Part shown: in pieces, positions 7,292 to 20,254 of the stretch
How positions within the stretch are numbered: position 1 is the first letter of the stretch
Layout: each line of letters opens with the position of its first letter
Assembly: GCF_001742185.1 (NCBI RefSeq)
Contig: NZ_CP015750.1
Span: 2,418,001 to 2,482,000 of the forward strand
Origin: Pectobacterium wasabiae CFBP 3304
Lineage (GTDB): Bacteria > Pseudomonadota > Gammaproteobacteria > Enterobacterales > Enterobacteriaceae
Direction of reading: 5' to 3'
Length of the DNA stretch: 64,000 nt
Made by a program: the position numbers and the translations under genes
Notes under the pieces: generated by a model
Database searches by the model: none
Seen by the model: the letters and a program-made list of their open reading frames with translations, nothing else
Told to the model about the DNA's origin: nothing

Positions 7292-9022
7292 TTATGGGCT
7301 GAATTTCTGCAAATGTGCCTGAAATTGTTCAGCGTCCATAAAACCAGTGACGCGTGAGCCGGGGATCTCTTTCCCCTGGATGTCAAAAAACACGATGGTT
7401 GGCAACCCTAGAACCTGTAGCTTTTTCAGCAGCGCGTTCTGTTCTTCGCGATTAGCGGTAACATCAGCCTGTAGTAGCGTGATGCGCGACAGATGGCCCT
7501 GCACCGCCGGGTCGCTGAACGTGTATTTCTCAAACTCTTTGCAGGCCACGCACCAGTCAGCGTAAAGGTCGAGCATAACAGGCTGAGTGCTCTTTGCCAG
7601 TGCGCTGTTGAGCTCTGCAACATTGGCGACAGGGGCAAAGTTCAGCGCCGATGCGTGGGTTTGCGTCATGCCAGTAGGGGGGAATACCCAGTCTTGCAGC
7701 GGCTTGGCGCTGATCACTACGCCTGCCAGTAGCAGCAATTGTACGCCGCGCATCCAGCCTTTACTGCTGCGCAGCGTCAGCATGAGCGCCCAGCCGAAGA
7801 AGGCGATACCCAGTGCGCTCCACAGCCGCATTCCCCACGTCTCACCGAGAATACGTTCCAACAGGAAGACAGGCAGCGCCAGAATGATGAAGCCAAAGGC
7901 TTCCTTAACGTACTGCATCCACGGGCCGCTGCGTGGTAGCAGTTTATTGCCAAACAGCGTGACCAGAATGAGTGGTAAGCCCATGCCCAGAGCGTAGAGA
8001 TAAAGCGTCCCGCCGCCCGCCAGCATGTTGCCGCTTTGAGCGATGTAAAGCAGGATGGCGCTAAGCGGAGCCGTGGTGCAGGGGGAGCAAATTAGCCCTG
8101 CCAGTGCGCCCATACAGAATACGCCAGTGACTGAGCCACCCTGCTGACGGTTACTCCACTCGGTCAGCCGGGTTTGTACCGATGATGGGAGTTGGAGCGT
8201 ATAGAGACCAAACATGGACAGCGCCAGTGCGACAAATATCACCGATAGGCCAATCAGGATAGCTGGATGCTGGAGCGCCGCCTGGAAGCGTAATCCGGCG
8301 GCGGCGACAACCAGTCCGAGCAGCGTGTAAGTTAGCGCCATACCTTGAACATAGGTCATCGACAGCAGCAGCGTGCGGCGCGGTGTTAGCTGCTCTTTTC
8401 TGCCCAGCACCAAACTGGCAATCAGCGGGTACATCGGCAGGACACAGGGGGTAAAGGCGACGCCGATGCCAATCAACAGCGCCCACCACGGCGAGAACGG
8501 CATGGGCGTGGTCTGCGGCGGTATGGTCTGGCCTGATGCGGTATTCAATGTATCTGTGACTGAGTTAGCCAGCACCTGACTGAGAGGAACGATGCGTGTT
8601 TCCGGCGGGTAGCAGAAACCCGCATCGGCGCAGCCTTGATAGGTCACTTTGACCGTTGCACCGCCCTCAGTTTGTTCAATCGGAACCGCTAGCACCAGCC
8701 GATCCCGCAGAATAAAGACCTGACCGAAAAACTCGTCGTTATGGCTTTCACCCTGTGGCAATTCTACCTTGCCAAGCGTGGCACCGTTTCCTTCGATCTT
8801 GATTTGTGCACGGTACAGGTAGTAATCGGGATGGATGTCCCAGCGCAGATTGAGCAGATTTCCCTGCTGCTGAAACTCAAAGGCGAAAGCCCCATCGACC
8901 GGCAGAAACCGTGACGTCGTGCTGTTGCCAAATAGTTTCTGACCGAAAGAAGAGGCGGCCACATTGGATGTGCCGACAGCCGTCCATAACAGGAAAATCA
9001 GCGTAAAGATGCGTTGAGCCAT
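7292..9022 (-). CDS. dsbD: Thiol:disulfide interchange protein DsbD
   Basis: This 576-residue inner-membrane protein passes electrons from cytoplasmic thioredoxin to periplasmic DsbC, DsbG and CcmG. A signal peptide (about 1-23) leads into the N-terminal periplasmic domain with its Cys pair in [12 protein letters not shown]. The eight-segment membrane domain contains the Cys pair in [13 protein letters not shown] and [14 protein letters not shown]. The C-terminal thioredoxin-like domain has [17 protein letters not shown], with the active Cys at about residues 491 and 494. All three redox pairs are intact and the length matches E. coli DsbD (565). The start codon overlaps the end of cutA by 25 bp, so the two genes are translationally coupled. 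yjdC follows 42 bp downstream. Confidence 0.97.
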   Translation of the reverse strand: MAQRIFTLIFLLWTAVGTSNVAASSFGQKLFGNSTTSRFLPVDGAFAFEFQQQGNLLNLRWDIHPDYYLYRAQIKIEGNGATLGKVELPQGESHNDEFFGQVFILRDRLVLAVPIEQTEGGATVKVTYQGCADAGFCYPPETRIVPLSQVLANSVTDTLNTASGQTIPPQTTPMPFSPWWALLIGIGVAFTPCVLPMYPLIASLVLGRKEQLTPRRTLLLSMTYVQGMALTYTLLGLVVAAAGLRFQAALQHPAILIGLSVIFVALALSMFGLYTLQLPSSVQTRLTEWSNRQQGGSVTGVFCMGALAGLICSPCTTAPLSAILLYIAQSGNMLAGGGTLYLYALGMGLPLILVTLFGNKLLPRSGPWMQYVKEAFGFIILALPVFLLERILGETWGMRLWSALGIAFFGWALMLTLRSSKGWMRGVQLLLLAGVVISAKPLQDWVFPPTGMTQTHASALNFAPVANVAELNSALAKSTQPVMLDLYADWCVACKEFEKYTFSDPAVQGHLSRITLLQADVTANREEQNALLKKLQVLGLPTIVFFDIQGKEIPGSRVTGFMDAEQFQAHLQKFSP

Positions 9023-9330
9023 GTCAGATAATCGCTATCGCCCCCAGATACCGGCAGGACGAGTAGCTCTGGCGTATCATAAGGGTGTTGTTGTTTCAGA
9101 TGAGTCAGCAGCGCTTGCTGATGTGAGATATCGCTTTTTATCAGCATTTGTACTTCTGATTGCTGTTCGAGCTTGCCGTCCCAATAGTAGAGCGAACGTG
9201 CTCCGGGCAGCAGCGTGACGCAGGCGGCAAGCCGCGTTTCCAGTAGCGAGTTGGCAAGCTGTTGCGCACAGGCGTCGTCAGGTGCGGTACATAATATGAC
9301 GACGGCATCGCAAAGCGGGCGGTCAGACAT
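8998..9330 (-). CDS. cutA: Divalent-cation tolerance protein CutA
   Basis: This 110-residue cytoplasmic protein forms trimers in the family and is linked to copper tolerance, though its mechanism is debated. The family pattern is present: [11 protein letters not shown], the [25 protein letters not shown] core, and [13 protein letters not shown] near the end. The second of two adjacent ATGs (9330) is chosen because GGAGG lies five bases upstream; the first would leave only two. It overlaps dsbD by 25 bp and is the first gene of the cutA-dsbD-yjdC cluster, in the same order as E. coli. Confidence 0.95.
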   Translation of the reverse strand: MSDRPLCDAVVILCTAPDDACAQQLANSLLETRLAACVTLLPGARSLYYWDGKLEQQSEVQMLIKSDISHQQALLTHLKQQHPYDTPELLVLPVSGGDSDYLTWLNASLR

Positions 9331-9411
9331 CATATCCTCCGTGTCAGATGAACAAATCCCAGACAACCAGAGCCACACTATACCTTGCTTTATTTGCGTG
9401 AGGAAATGATA

Positions 9412-9436
9412 CGGATCGACGTGTCAGGTCGATCCG
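9412..9436 (-). terminator. 9-bp hairpin downstream of dcuA
   Basis: CGGATCGAC (9412-9420) and GTCGATCCG (9428-9436) are perfectly complementary around a 7-base loop, 26 bp beyond the dcuA stop. The T-run is weak on the minus strand. Confidence 0.6.
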
Positions 9437-9461
9437 CAGGGAACCGTCCGAAGGGCAACCT

Positions 9462-10763
9462 TTAGATCAGGATGCTGCCGAGGATAAAGCCAAATAGCAC
9501 CGACAGCGTAATAGCTATCACGCCGGGGATCAGGAAGGAGTGGTTAAACACAAACTTGCCGATGCGTGTTGAGCCGGTGTCGTCCATCTCTACCGCCGCC
9601 AGCAGGGTCGGGTAGGTCGGTAGAACGAACAGGGCGGAAACGGCAGCAAAGGACGCCACTGCCGTGACTGGAGAGACGCCCAGCAGAAGCGCCGCGGGCA
9701 TCAGTGCTTTCGCCGTTGCTGCCTGAGAGTAGAGCAGCGTGGCAGCGAAGAACAGCACGACAGCCAGCATCCACGGGTAGCTTTGCAGCAGTGCGCCTGC
9801 GGTGTCCTGAATATCGGAAATATGCGCTTTAACAAAAGTATCACCCAGCCAGGCCACGCCCATCACGCAGATACAGGCGCTCATGCCGGACTTAAACGTG
9901 CTGGCGGAGAGGATGCGTGAGGTGTCGATTTTGCAGGTGATACAAATCAGCGTAGCGATGGTCAGCATGAAAACCACAATCGCTTCGTTACGTGGCAGAA
10001 CCGGGTTCTGAATCAGCCCGACAGTGCCGCTGATTGCCGTCGCATACAGCACGACCGCGACGATGCCAATCAGAAACAGAACCACGGACAGCTTGGCCCC
10101 CGGTTTGATCTCATGTTGGCTATTGCCGCGCAGCGTAGTTTCGCCTTTTTTCAGACGTTCCTGATAAATAGGATCGTCTTTTAGCTCTTTGCCCAAGAAG
10201 TTAGTCACAATCGCTGTCAGCATAATCGCTGCCAGCGTGGTAGGAATACAGATCCCCAGCAACAATAGATAGCTAACCCCGTGCGGTTCAAGAATACCGG
10301 CGACAAACACCACCGCCGCAGAGATTGGTGAGGCGGTAATCGCGATTTGTGAGGCGACAACGGCGATGGAGAGCGGGCGAGAAGGGCGAATCCCCTGCTC
10401 TTTGGCGACCTCGGCGATAACGGGCAGGGTGGAAAACGCGGTGTGTCCGGTTCCCGCCAGGATCGTCATGAAGTAGGTGACCAGCGGCGCGAGGAAGGTG
10501 ACGTATTTCGGGTGCTTACGTAGCAGTTTTTCCGCCAGGCTGACCAGATAATCCATTCCGCCCGCCACCTGCATGGCAGCGATGGCGGCGATAACGGCCA
10601 TGATAATTTCAATGACATCAAAAGGGATTACGCCGGGCTTTATCTGAAACCCTAGCGTAAGTACCAGCACCCCTAGACCACCGGCGAAACCAATGCCGAT
10701 GCCTCCTAGCCGTGCTCCCAAATAGATGGCGAGCAGAACAATGAGTAACTCAAGACCAAGCAT
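9462..10763 (-). CDS. dcuA: Anaerobic C4-dicarboxylate transporter DcuA
   Basis: This 433-residue polytopic inner-membrane transporter exchanges aspartate, fumarate, malate and succinate. About ten to twelve hydrophobic segments are visible, with family stretches such as FAGGLGVLVLTLGFQIKPG near the N-terminus and GTGHTAFSTLPVIAEVAKEQG. The central cytoplasmic loop is charged (PIYQERLKKGE). The start at 10763 has AAGGAG at proper spacing. It is downstream of aspA on the same strand, as in E. coli, where aspartate import and its deamination to fumarate work together. A repeat and the aspA terminator lie between them, so dcuA probably also has its own promoter. Confidence 0.97.
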   Translation of the reverse strand: MLGLELLIVLLAIYLGARLGGIGIGFAGGLGVLVLTLGFQIKPGVIPFDVIEIIMAVIAAIAAMQVAGGMDYLVSLAEKLLRKHPKYVTFLAPLVTYFMTILAGTGHTAFSTLPVIAEVAKEQGIRPSRPLSIAVVASQIAITASPISAAVVFVAGILEPHGVSYLLLLGICIPTTLAAIMLTAIVTNFLGKELKDDPIYQERLKKGETTLRGNSQHEIKPGAKLSVVLFLIGIVAVVLYATAISGTVGLIQNPVLPRNEAIVVFMLTIATLICITCKIDTSRILSASTFKSGMSACICVMGVAWLGDTFVKAHISDIQDTAGALLQSYPWMLAVVLFFAATLLYSQAATAKALMPAALLLGVSPVTAVASFAAVSALFVLPTYPTLLAAVEMDDTGSTRIGKFVFNHSFLIPGVIAITLSVLFGFILGSILI

Positions 10764-10796
10764 GACTATGCTCCTTAATTAATAAAAAATTCGGTC

Positions 10797-10907
10797 TACT
10801 CGTCATACTTCAAGTTGCATGTGCGTTGGCCTCGCTCTAGCGGGCCAACGCTTTGCGTCGTTCAAAACGTTATCGTTTTGTCCTGAAACTCGAATTATGT
10901 AGAGTCC
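10797..10907. repeat. Short interspersed palindromic repeat, copy A (about 111 bp)
   Basis: The left end reads TACTCGTCATACTTCAAGTT and the right end, inverted, resembles it (CTCGAATTATGTAGAGTC on the plus strand). The centre has a GCGTTGGC..GCCAACGC-type stem. It is the same family as the copies at 20041, 27984, 39038 and 41541. It lies between aspA and dcuA and has no coding content. Confidence 0.75.
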
Positions 10908-10930
10908 ATAACTTATTCTTATGGCTGTAT

Positions 10931-10976
10931 GCAGCAAAAAATAAAGGCACGCTGTTCTTCGTGAACGGACGTGCCT
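10931..10976 (-). terminator. Rho-independent terminator of aspA
   Basis: On the minus strand, AGGCACG (10976-10970) pairs with CGTGCCT (10951-10945), extended by an inner GTTC/GAAC stem, and is followed by a T-rich run (10944-10936). It starts 22 bp after the aspA stop. Confidence 0.8.
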
Positions 10977-10997
10977 GAGAAAAATTAAATGTCGGTG

Positions 10998-12437
10998 TTA
11001 AGGAAGCTCGTTTTCATCGGTATAGCGTTTGGCTTTGTACGCCGGATGCATCAAGTTCTGGATGGAGAAAATGTCATCCAGTTCGGCTTCTGTCAGCAGA
11101 CCACGCTCCAGTACGACTTCACGCACGCTTTTCCCCGTTTCCGCACAGATTCTGCCGACGATATCGCCGTTGTGGTGGCCGATAAACGGGTTCAGGTATG
11201 TCACAATTCCGATAGAATTGAAGACGTAGGCTTCGCAGACGCTCTTATTCGCGGTGATGCCGTTGACGCATTTCTCTAGTAGGTTGTAGCAGGCATTGGT
11301 CAGGATGTGGGTCGATTCAAACATCGCCTGACCGATAACCGGTTCCATCACGTTTAACTGCAATTGCCCAGCCTCCGACGCCATGGTGACACAGGTGTCG
11401 TTGCCGATGACCTTGAAGCACACCTGATTGACCACTTCCGGCACCACGGGGTTAACCTTGGCAGGCATGATCGAGGAGCCAGCCTGCAACTCCGGCAGGT
11501 TGATTTCATTCAGGCCAGCGCGAGGGCCGGAAGAGAGCAGACGCAGGTCATTGCAGATCTTCGATAGTTTCACGGCCAGGCGCTTCAACGAACTGTGCAC
11601 CATGACATAGGCGCCACAGTCTGACGTGGCTTCGATCAAATCTTCTGCTGGCACACACGGCAGGCCGCTGACTTCCGCCAGACGTTGTACCGCCAGTTGC
11701 TGGTAGCCGTCCGGCGTATTCAGGCGTGTACCGATCGCGGTAGCTCCCAGATTGACTTCAAGCAGCAGTTCGGCCGTGCGCAGCAGGTTTTTAATCTCTT
11801 CCTGTAACAGCACGTTAAACGCATGAAATTCCTGACCGAGCGTCATCGGTACGGCATCTTGTAACTGGGTTCGACCCATTTTCAGAACATCTTCAAATTC
11901 GTTGGCTTTGCGCTCAAAGCCCTCGCTCAATTTCGCTATTGCATCGGTCAATTTCAGTATGGCCGCGTAGACCGCGATACGGAATCCGGTGGGGTAGGCG
12001 TCATTGGTGGACTGACATTTATTCAGGTGATCGTTAGGGTTCAGATACTGGTATTCGCCTTTCTGGTGGCCCATCAGCTCCAGACCAATATTGGCTAATA
12101 CTTCGTTGGTATTCATGTTGACCGACGTACCCGCGCCCCCTTGATAGACATCTACCGGGAATTGATCCATGCATTTGCCGTTATTCAGCACGTCATCACA
12201 GGCGCGGATAATGATGTCGGCGATTTTTTTCGGGATCGTTTGCAGCTCTTTGTTCGCAAGCGCAGCGGCTTTCTTCACCATGACCATGCCGCGCACGAAC
12301 TCAGGAATGTCACTGATTTTATTATTACTAATATAGAAATTTTCGACGGCTCGTAGCGTGTGAACGCCATAATACGCGTCTGCGGGAACTTCTCGGGTGC
12401 CTAACAGGTCTTCTTCAATACGGATGTTTTCTGACAT
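10998..12437 (-). CDS. aspA: Aspartate ammonia-lyase (aspartase)
   Basis: This 479-residue cytoplasmic enzyme deaminates L-aspartate to fumarate and ammonia. It has the fumarase/aspartase signature [12 protein letters not shown], which contains the mobile catalytic loop, along with [13 protein letters not shown] and the [13 protein letters not shown] substrate-binding region. Length equals E. coli AspA. In E. coli it is turned on by CRP and under anaerobiosis, and a good CRP-like site lies upstream at 12691-12706. It is upstream of dcuA, which brings in aspartate and exports the resulting dicarboxylate during fumarate respiration. Nothing unusual is seen. Confidence 0.98.
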   Translation of the reverse strand: MSENIRIEEDLLGTREVPADAYYGVHTLRAVENFYISNNKISDIPEFVRGMVMVKKAAALANKELQTIPKKIADIIIRACDDVLNNGKCMDQFPVDVYQGGAGTSVNMNTNEVLANIGLELMGHQKGEYQYLNPNDHLNKCQSTNDAYPTGFRIAVYAAILKLTDAIAKLSEGFERKANEFEDVLKMGRTQLQDAVPMTLGQEFHAFNVLLQEEIKNLLRTAELLLEVNLGATAIGTRLNTPDGYQQLAVQRLAEVSGLPCVPAEDLIEATSDCGAYVMVHSSLKRLAVKLSKICNDLRLLSSGPRAGLNEINLPELQAGSSIMPAKVNPVVPEVVNQVCFKVIGNDTCVTMASEAGQLQLNVMEPVIGQAMFESTHILTNACYNLLEKCVNGITANKSVCEAYVFNSIGIVTYLNPFIGHHNGDIVGRICAETGKSVREVVLERGLLTEAELDDIFSIQNLMHPAYKAKRYTDENELP

Positions 12438-12937
12438 GAGAGTGCCTATCCTGTTGTGCGACTAGTGATGTGACTAGACGTTGTGGACTGGTTTTTCGGA
12501 TGGTCTTACTTCGGAAAACGCCTTACTTAGGAAAACAGCGCGACTACGGATAAACCGCCTCATCTCGGCAGTAGTATCGGGATGTTTGACCAACCAGATA
12601 TCCATTGCCGTGAGGATATGTCGTTACGACAGCGAAAAACAGGTGTTTAGATCACTATACTGGCGTTCTCTACCGCTACGGTAAATGAACTGTGATTGTA
12701 GTCACGAGTCATTATTTTAGAACAATAATCGTGAGGTGGCGGCTTGAAAATAGGCAAAGGCGCACCCATTTAACTAAATCATGATGTGCCGGATCGCAGA
12801 ACAGAGCGTGTACTTTGCCTAATCCATTGGGAGTAAAACGTATCTGGATTTGCAATCGCGATGGCTTAACACGTTTTCATTAATACATGTGCTGATTAAC
12901 GACAGACAGTACGCGTAAAAAAACACAGGAGAACCGG
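12438..12937. other. Divergent control region between aspA and fxsA
   Basis: This 500-bp stretch has no convincing gene. It holds the divergent promoters of aspA and fxsA and a CRP-like site at 12691-12706. No clear FNR site is visible by eye. Confidence 0.6.
12691..12706. promoter_or_regulatory. CRP-binding site upstream of aspA
   Basis: TGTGATTGTAGTCACG matches TGTGA-N6-TCACA at nine of the ten conserved positions. It lies about 254 bp upstream of the aspA start, which implies a long leader or a distant promoter. CRP activation of aspA is established in E. coli. Confidence 0.65.
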
Positions 12938-13408
12938 GTGCGCTGGTTACCGTTATTACTGATTTTTCTTTTAGCTTACATCGAGATATCGCTGTTTATT
13001 CACGTGGCTGACGTGCTGGGTGTCGCCATGACCTTGCTGCTGGTGGTTTTCACGTCCTGCTTGGGCGTCTCGCTGGTGCGCAATCAGGGGATGAAAACGC
13101 TGGTGCAGATGCAGCAGAAAATGGCGGCAGGCGAAAGCCCTGCGGCTGAAATGGTAAAAAGCGTGTCACTGGTGCTGGCAGGTTTCCTGCTCTTGATCCC
13201 TGGCTTCCTGACTGACTTTCTGGGGCTGTTGCTATTACTGCCGCCCGTGCAGAAAAGCCTGACGCTTAAACTGATGCCTCACTTACACATCTGGGGTTCC
13301 GGCTCTAATGCACCGCCTTCCGGAGGGAACACCTTCGAAGGTGAATACCAGCGTAAGGATGGCGGGCGCGGAAATATTGAACACCGGGACGATCGAGATG
13401 ACCGCTAA
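12938..13408 (+). CDS. fxsA: Membrane protein FxsA
   Basis: This 156-residue inner-membrane protein starts at GTG 12938 with AGGAG upstream. Four hydrophobic segments are visible: residues 1-20, about 26-45, about 70-90, and an adjoining stretch ending in LLLLPPVQKSL. A polar C-terminal tail follows. In E. coli, overproduction of FxsA relieves F-plasmid exclusion of phage T7; its native role is unclear. It sits between aspA and groES as in E. coli and is closed by its own terminator. Confidence 0.93.
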   Translation: MRWLPLLLIFLLAYIEISLFIHVADVLGVAMTLLLVVFTSCLGVSLVRNQGMKTLVQMQQKMAAGESPAAEMVKSVSLVLAGFLLLIPGFLTDFLGLLLLLPPVQKSLTLKLMPHLHIWGSGSNAPPSGGNTFEGEYQRKDGGRGNIEHRDDRDDR

Positions 13409-13433
13409 CATCGCGACAGTCTGAAAAACCGCT

Positions 13434-13465
13434 AAGGATTATCATGTTGATAATCCTTATTTTTT
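13434..13465 (+). terminator. Rho-independent terminator of fxsA
   Basis: The 11-bp arms AAGGATTATCA (13434-13444) and TGATAATCCTT (13448-13458) form a perfect stem with a TGT loop, followed by ATTTTTT. It insulates groES from fxsA. Confidence 0.92.
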
Positions 13466-13518
13466 ATCTGCTATCGGTAATACATAGCTGCCTAACGCAA
13501 AAAAAATGAATTGTCTCC

Positions 13519-13547
13519 CTTGAAGGGCGATGAAACGCCCCCACTTA
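13519..13547 (+). promoter_or_regulatory. Sigma-32 heat-shock promoter of groESL
   Basis: CTTGAA (13519-13524) is followed after 13 bp by CCCCCACTT (13538-13546). This closely resembles the E. coli groE sigma-32 promoter, which has CTTGAA and a CCCCAT-type -10. It lies about 100 bp upstream of groES. Confidence 0.85.
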
Positions 13548-13612
13548 GAAAACCACAAGGCCGATTATGAAAAGCATAATCGTTATGAAAACATCGTCGG
13601 CGTTTATCCTAA

Positions 13613-13939
<327 letters not shown>

Positions 13940-13972
13940 TCGCGCGTAATCATCTGAACTGAACGAATTTAA

Positions 13973-15631
<1,659 letters not shown>

Positions 15632-15711
15632 TGTGACCCCCTTGTCGCCGGAAGCCGTTTTCCGGTGGCGGGAAGTCAGGTTACAGAAGCTCGTCTTTCT
15701 GTCCTTTAAAG

Positions 15712-15751
15712 AGCACTATCCGGTCGCGATACCGGGTGGTGCTTTTTTTTT
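15712..15751 (+). terminator. Rho-independent terminator of groESL
   Basis: AGCAC..CCGGT pairs with ACCGG..GTGCT around a short loop, followed by a run of at least eight T from 15743. A further GCCGGAA/TTCCGG hairpin lies just after the groEL stop. Confidence 0.85.
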
Positions 15752-15909
15752 ATGCGTTACACATTTCGCCCCATTGCTGAAATGTTGCCGTATCGTTGAT
15801 GAATGCGTTTATAGCGTGTTATCGAGGGAACCATTCTGCGCTACAATAGGGACGCTTACTTTATTTACGAATGCTTTATTGATAAGCAACCCTGTCTGGA
15901 GTAGGGACA

Positions 15910-16443
15910 ATGTCTGACGATGTGTCAACGCTTCTGCGCACCATATCCTGGTTTACTGAACCCCCTTCGGTATTGCCTGAACACATTGGTGACTGGCTGA
16001 TGGAAACCAGTTCCATGACGCAGCGGCTTGAAAAATACTGCGTTCAACTGAGGGTCACGCTTTGTCGTGAGGGGTTCATTACGCCACAGTCGTTGGGCGA
16101 AGAGCGCGATCAACTCCCGCTTGATGAACGTTACTGGCTGCGTGAAGTTGTGCTGTATGGTGACGATCGCCCCTGGCTTTTCGGCCGAACGATTGTCCCA
16201 CAACAGACACTTGACGGTTCTGGTGCGGCTTTGGTGAAAATAGGCAATCAACCGTTGGGTCGTTATCTGTTTGAGCAAAAATCGCTGACGCGTGATTACA
16301 TTCATACCGGATGCTGCGAAGGTTTATGGGCGCGGCGTTCCCGCCTGTGTCTTTCTGGGCATCCGTTACTGTTGACTGAGCTTTTCTTACCGGAATCACC
16401 GGTTTATTACACACCCAGTGATGAAGGTTGGCAGGTAATTTGA
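15910..16443 (+). CDS. ubiC: Chorismate pyruvate-lyase
   Basis: This 177-residue cytoplasmic enzyme removes pyruvate from chorismate to give 4-hydroxybenzoate, the first committed step of ubiquinone synthesis. Conserved stretches include RYWLREVVLYGDDRPWLFGRT and the C-terminal LWARRSRLCLSGHPLLLTELFLP. It is slightly longer than E. coli UbiC (165), mostly at the N-terminus. The start at 15910 is preceded by GTAGGG. ubiA begins 12 bp after its stop, so the two are one transcript. Confidence 0.95.
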   Translation: MSDDVSTLLRTISWFTEPPSVLPEHIGDWLMETSSMTQRLEKYCVQLRVTLCREGFITPQSLGEERDQLPLDERYWLREVVLYGDDRPWLFGRTIVPQQTLDGSGAALVKIGNQPLGRYLFEQKSLTRDYIHTGCCEGLWARRSRLCLSGHPLLLTELFLPESPVYYTPSDEGWQVI

Positions 16444-16455
16444 GGAGATAAATCC

Positions 16456-17319
16456 TTGGAAAGAAGTGTTACAGCAGGGAAATGGCTGGCTTATTGTCGC
16501 TTGATGCGAATTGATAAACCGATAGGTTCCCTGTTGCTGCTGTGGCCAACACTATGGGCACTGTGGCTGGCGGGAGGGAAAACACCTGCACCGTGGACGC
16601 TCTTTGTTTTTGTCGCAGGCGTTTTCCTTATGCGTGCGGCGGGCTGCGTCATCAATGATTATGCTGACCGTCATTTTGACGGCCATGTAAAACGCACCGC
16701 TTCTCGCCCATTGCCCAGCGGCGAGGTGAGCGAGCAATCTGCCAAAGTTCTGTTTGTGGTTCTGGTCTTGCTGGCATTTGGTCTGGTGTTGACGCTGAAT
16801 AAGATGACGATCCTGCTGTCTGTCGCCGGGCTGGCTCTGGCGTGGATTTATCCGTTTATGAAACGGGTCAGCCATCTGCCGCAGTTTGTGCTGGGGGCGG
16901 CATTCGGTTGGTCGATCCCCATGGCCTACGCGGCAGTCAGTGAAAGCCTGCCGGTAACCTGCTGGATGATGTTTTTGGCATATATTTGCTGGACGGTGGC
17001 TTACGATACGCAATATGCGATGGTGGATCGTGATGATGACCTGAAGATCGGCGTGAAATCCACGGCGATCTTATTTGGTCGTTTTGACAATGTCATCATC
17101 GGGTTATTGCAGCTTAGTATGCTGGCGTTGTTATTGGCTTTGGGATACATCACCGGACTGGGAACCCCCTACACTATTTCTCTGCTGGTGGCTGGTGGGA
17201 TGTTTGTCTATCAGCAAATACTGACTGCTGGGCGTGAACGTGATGCCTGCTTTAAGGCATTCCACAATAATAAATATGCAGGTATGGCGATATTTATTGG
17301 TGTGCTGTTCGGCCTGTAA
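16456..17319 (+). CDS. ubiA: 4-hydroxybenzoate octaprenyltransferase
   Basis: This 287-residue inner-membrane prenyltransferase joins the octaprenyl chain to 4-hydroxybenzoate. The two Asp-rich motifs that bind prenyl diphosphate through magnesium are intact: [15 protein letters not shown] and [13 protein letters not shown]. About eight to nine hydrophobic segments are seen. The start is TTG at 16456 with GAGGAG ten bases upstream; the resulting N-terminus ([20 protein letters not shown]) matches E. coli UbiA in length and register. It follows ubiC and ends before a bidirectional terminator shared with plsB. Confidence 0.97.
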   Translation: MERSVTAGKWLAYCRLMRIDKPIGSLLLLWPTLWALWLAGGKTPAPWTLFVFVAGVFLMRAAGCVINDYADRHFDGHVKRTASRPLPSGEVSEQSAKVLFVVLVLLAFGLVLTLNKMTILLSVAGLALAWIYPFMKRVSHLPQFVLGAAFGWSIPMAYAAVSESLPVTCWMMFLAYICWTVAYDTQYAMVDRDDDLKIGVKSTAILFGRFDNVIIGLLQLSMLALLLALGYITGLGTPYTISLLVAGGMFVYQQILTAGRERDACFKAFHNNKYAGMAIFIGVLFGL

Positions 17320-17334
17320 GGTAGATGGTAGAGA

Positions 17335-17366
17335 CAAAAAAGCAGCGATTTCTCGCTGCTTTTTTA
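17335..17366. terminator. Bidirectional terminator between ubiA and plsB
   Basis: AGCAGCGA (17341-17348) and TCGCTGCT (17353-17360) form a perfect stem, flanked by an A-run on the left and a T-run on the right. It serves ubiA and could also stop transcripts from the convergent plsB. Confidence 0.9.
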
Positions 17367-17460
17367 TGACGGAATGTTTTGTGATACGTTTATTATGCTA
17401 AACGCATCCACGGCTTGATGGCGGCGTGTTATCCGCCATTTTCCCGTTACTCCGGTCAGG

Positions 17461-19929
17461 CTATTCCTGCTTTGCTTCTTCCACCGTCTGACTGGCTGTT
17501 TCCATTTCGGTGGGTGAGCTGGCGCTTTCGATAGTCAACCGAACTTCTGGAGTGATCAGATCGCCAAGGATGCTGTAGATTGCCACAATATCGCCTTGCG
17601 CCGCTTCCGCACTGTCGGTGATATACCCGGCTGTGCGTAACGTGGCGACCAGCGTTGAGAACACTGCTTTATCGAAAAACTCCGGTGCATTAATACCGTG
17701 TAAAACGGACAGACGCTGTGCCATATTCCGACTTTCTTTCTCCAGCGTTCCACGGTTGATTTCTGGATTTGCACACAGTAAAGACAGCGTAATCGCATAA
17801 CGTTGTAGCGTTTCACGCACGCCAGCAGACAGCAGTTGTAGTGTACGGATGCGTGGTGGATTGATGGCTAATTCGCCATCACGGCTGCACAGTAACTGTT
17901 GTCGAATCAGTTCATTAGCTAGTGTTTCCAGTACGTCCGGTAATTGCTCTTTGGAATAATGCAGGAACAACTCGGCTTGCAGCAGCGGATAGATTAGCGT
18001 GATTTGTTGCACAACGTCGGCAAGCGTAATCCGACGATGATGAATGACGATGCTGGCGATCAACGACGGTAACACCAACAGATGCTGGATGTTATTACGA
18101 TAATACGTCATCAGAACTGCCTGTTCGCGTGGCAGAATGATGATATCGCCAATGCTGTCCTTCTCCACTTCGAATTTGTTCATGCCCAGCGCGTGTTCCA
18201 GCAATTCATTCGCTGTCTTTTTGGGAGCCGTAATATCCTTGTGGTAAGGCGTTTGACGCAGCAGTTGCAGGTAGCAATCGAGCTGTTCGTGCATTTGCTC
18301 ACGCGTCAGTGAACGCTGGCGCGATGCTAATAACGCTGTGGAGCACAAGTTCATCGCGTTTGCTGCCGCAGAGTTATTGATGCGCACCATGATATCCATA
18401 GAGATATCTTGCACCGTCGGCGTTAGCCAGCTTGGGCGCTGTGCCTCAATGGGATCAATCGCATCACGCCACTGCGGTACATGCTGGTTCAGATAGGTTG
18501 TTAGCGGGAGCGGTTCACCGAAGTTCACATAGCCCTGACCTAAATTACGCAGCTTGCGCAAACCGCGCACCATCTGCATAAAGCCTTCTTTTTCCTTCAC
18601 TGCGCCGCGTAGCTCTTTCGCATAGGTACCGACTTCCATCACATGCTCGTAACCGACATAAATCGGCACCAGTGTGATAGGACGCGTGCCGCCTCTGAGC
18701 ATGGCCTGAATGGTCATGGCCAGCGTACCGGTTTTGGGATCAAGAAGACGCCCCGTGCGCGAGCGTCCGCCTTCCATAAAGTATTCAACGGAATAACCAC
18801 GGGCAAACAACTCGCCCAGGTATTCGCGGAAAATCGTGGAATAGAGTTTGTTGCCTTTGAAGGTTCGACGAATAAAGAACGCGCCAAGACGGCGGAAGAT
18901 CGGGCCTGCCGGCCAGAAATTAAGGTTGATGCCTGCGGCGATGTGCGGCGGGACTAAGCCTTGATGGTACAGGACGTAGGACAGCAGCAGGTAATCCATA
19001 TGGCTGCGGTGGCAAGGCACATAGACAATGCCGTGACCATCCTGCGCCAGTTGACGAACGCGTTCGGCGTTATGGACGTTGATCCCCTGATAAAGGCGGT
19101 TCCACGTCCAGCTCAATACGCGATCCGACAGGCGCACCGCTTCGTAGGAGAAATCGGCGGCGATTTCTTCCATCAGCGCAATCGCATTTTGCTGCGCTTT
19201 CTCATGAGAAATCTTCTTACTGCGTGCCTCATCGTCTACGGCTTTCTTGATCGCTTTGGAATCCAGTAACTTGTTAAACAGATCCTGACGCACCGGTAAA
19301 CGTGGGCCAACTGCCGCCAAACGCTGGCGAGAGAAGTGCATACGCGCGACACGCGCCAGTTTGTGGGCTATGGTTTTGTCAGTGCCATGCTCAGTCGCCA
19401 TATAGCGCAGCGACACCGGGCTGGAGAAGCGGACAAAGCTGTCACGGCCTAGCCACAGTACGGCAAAGAATTTTTCGATGCCGTTGAGTAACCGCAGGTG
19501 TGGCGTGGCCTGAGAATGGCCTTCTCGACCTGGAGAGCGCCCAAACATCACGGAAACCGGCACCATCTGCACGTCTAGATCTGGATTGGCTCGGTGCAGA
19601 TCCAGATAGTCGTGGAACAGCTTGACAGATTTCTGTTTGGGAACGTAATAGCGGAAGACGCGCGGCCCGTCATTAATAAATACGTGGCTGGGGAGTTCGA
19701 CGCCATTGAATTCGAACGACTGCGAGGGATCGGGTAACCCCAATGCCAGGCATTTCGCGCGTAGCGTCAGTAGATCCGCCTGGGAATTATAAGGCAGAAC
19801 ATAGAGTATAGGACGTGAGGGATCTAACCTCAACTCGACCACCGGATCTGTAGGAATAACTTTGCTTTTCACCAACAGTTTCAGTGGGAGATTCAATAGT
19901 TTATAGTAAATTTTACGCCAACCTGACAT
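17461..19929 (-). CDS. plsB: Glycerol-3-phosphate 1-O-acyltransferase
   Basis: This 822-residue inner-membrane enzyme acylates glycerol 3-phosphate at position 1, the first step of phospholipid synthesis. The acyltransferase block I motif HRSHMD is intact ([16 protein letters not shown]), as are the later [15 protein letters not shown] and [19 protein letters not shown] blocks. The start is placed at 19929 ([19 protein letters not shown]). The frame stays open 198 bases further upstream, but that extension runs towards a repeat element and does not look like PlsB. E. coli PlsB has 807 residues. dgkA lies divergently upstream, beyond a 200-bp repeat. Confidence 0.97.
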   Translation of the reverse strand: MSGWRKIYYKLLNLPLKLLVKSKVIPTDPVVELRLDPSRPILYVLPYNSQADLLTLRAKCLALGLPDPSQSFEFNGVELPSHVFINDGPRVFRYYVPKQKSVKLFHDYLDLHRANPDLDVQMVPVSVMFGRSPGREGHSQATPHLRLLNGIEKFFAVLWLGRDSFVRFSSPVSLRYMATEHGTDKTIAHKLARVARMHFSRQRLAAVGPRLPVRQDLFNKLLDSKAIKKAVDDEARSKKISHEKAQQNAIALMEEIAADFSYEAVRLSDRVLSWTWNRLYQGINVHNAERVRQLAQDGHGIVYVPCHRSHMDYLLLSYVLYHQGLVPPHIAAGINLNFWPAGPIFRRLGAFFIRRTFKGNKLYSTIFREYLGELFARGYSVEYFMEGGRSRTGRLLDPKTGTLAMTIQAMLRGGTRPITLVPIYVGYEHVMEVGTYAKELRGAVKEKEGFMQMVRGLRKLRNLGQGYVNFGEPLPLTTYLNQHVPQWRDAIDPIEAQRPSWLTPTVQDISMDIMVRINNSAAANAMNLCSTALLASRQRSLTREQMHEQLDCYLQLLRQTPYHKDITAPKKTANELLEHALGMNKFEVEKDSIGDIIILPREQAVLMTYYRNNIQHLLVLPSLIASIVIHHRRITLADVVQQITLIYPLLQAELFLHYSKEQLPDVLETLANELIRQQLLCSRDGELAINPPRIRTLQLLSAGVRETLQRYAITLSLLCANPEINRGTLEKESRNMAQRLSVLHGINAPEFFDKAVFSTLVATLRTAGYITDSAEAAQGDIVAIYSILGDLITPEVRLTIESASSPTEMETASQTVEEAKQE

Positions 19930-20040
19930 AACAACGTAGAGCCTCTTGTTAGCAATGCGCCGCAAGGATACCAGAAACTGCGCCGGAGATCTGTGGTGAT
20001 GAGACAACGTAGGTGCGTTAAAATGCGAACTATTTTGCGT

Positions 20041-20240
<200 letters not shown>

Positions 20241-20254
20241 AAAATGGAGGATAA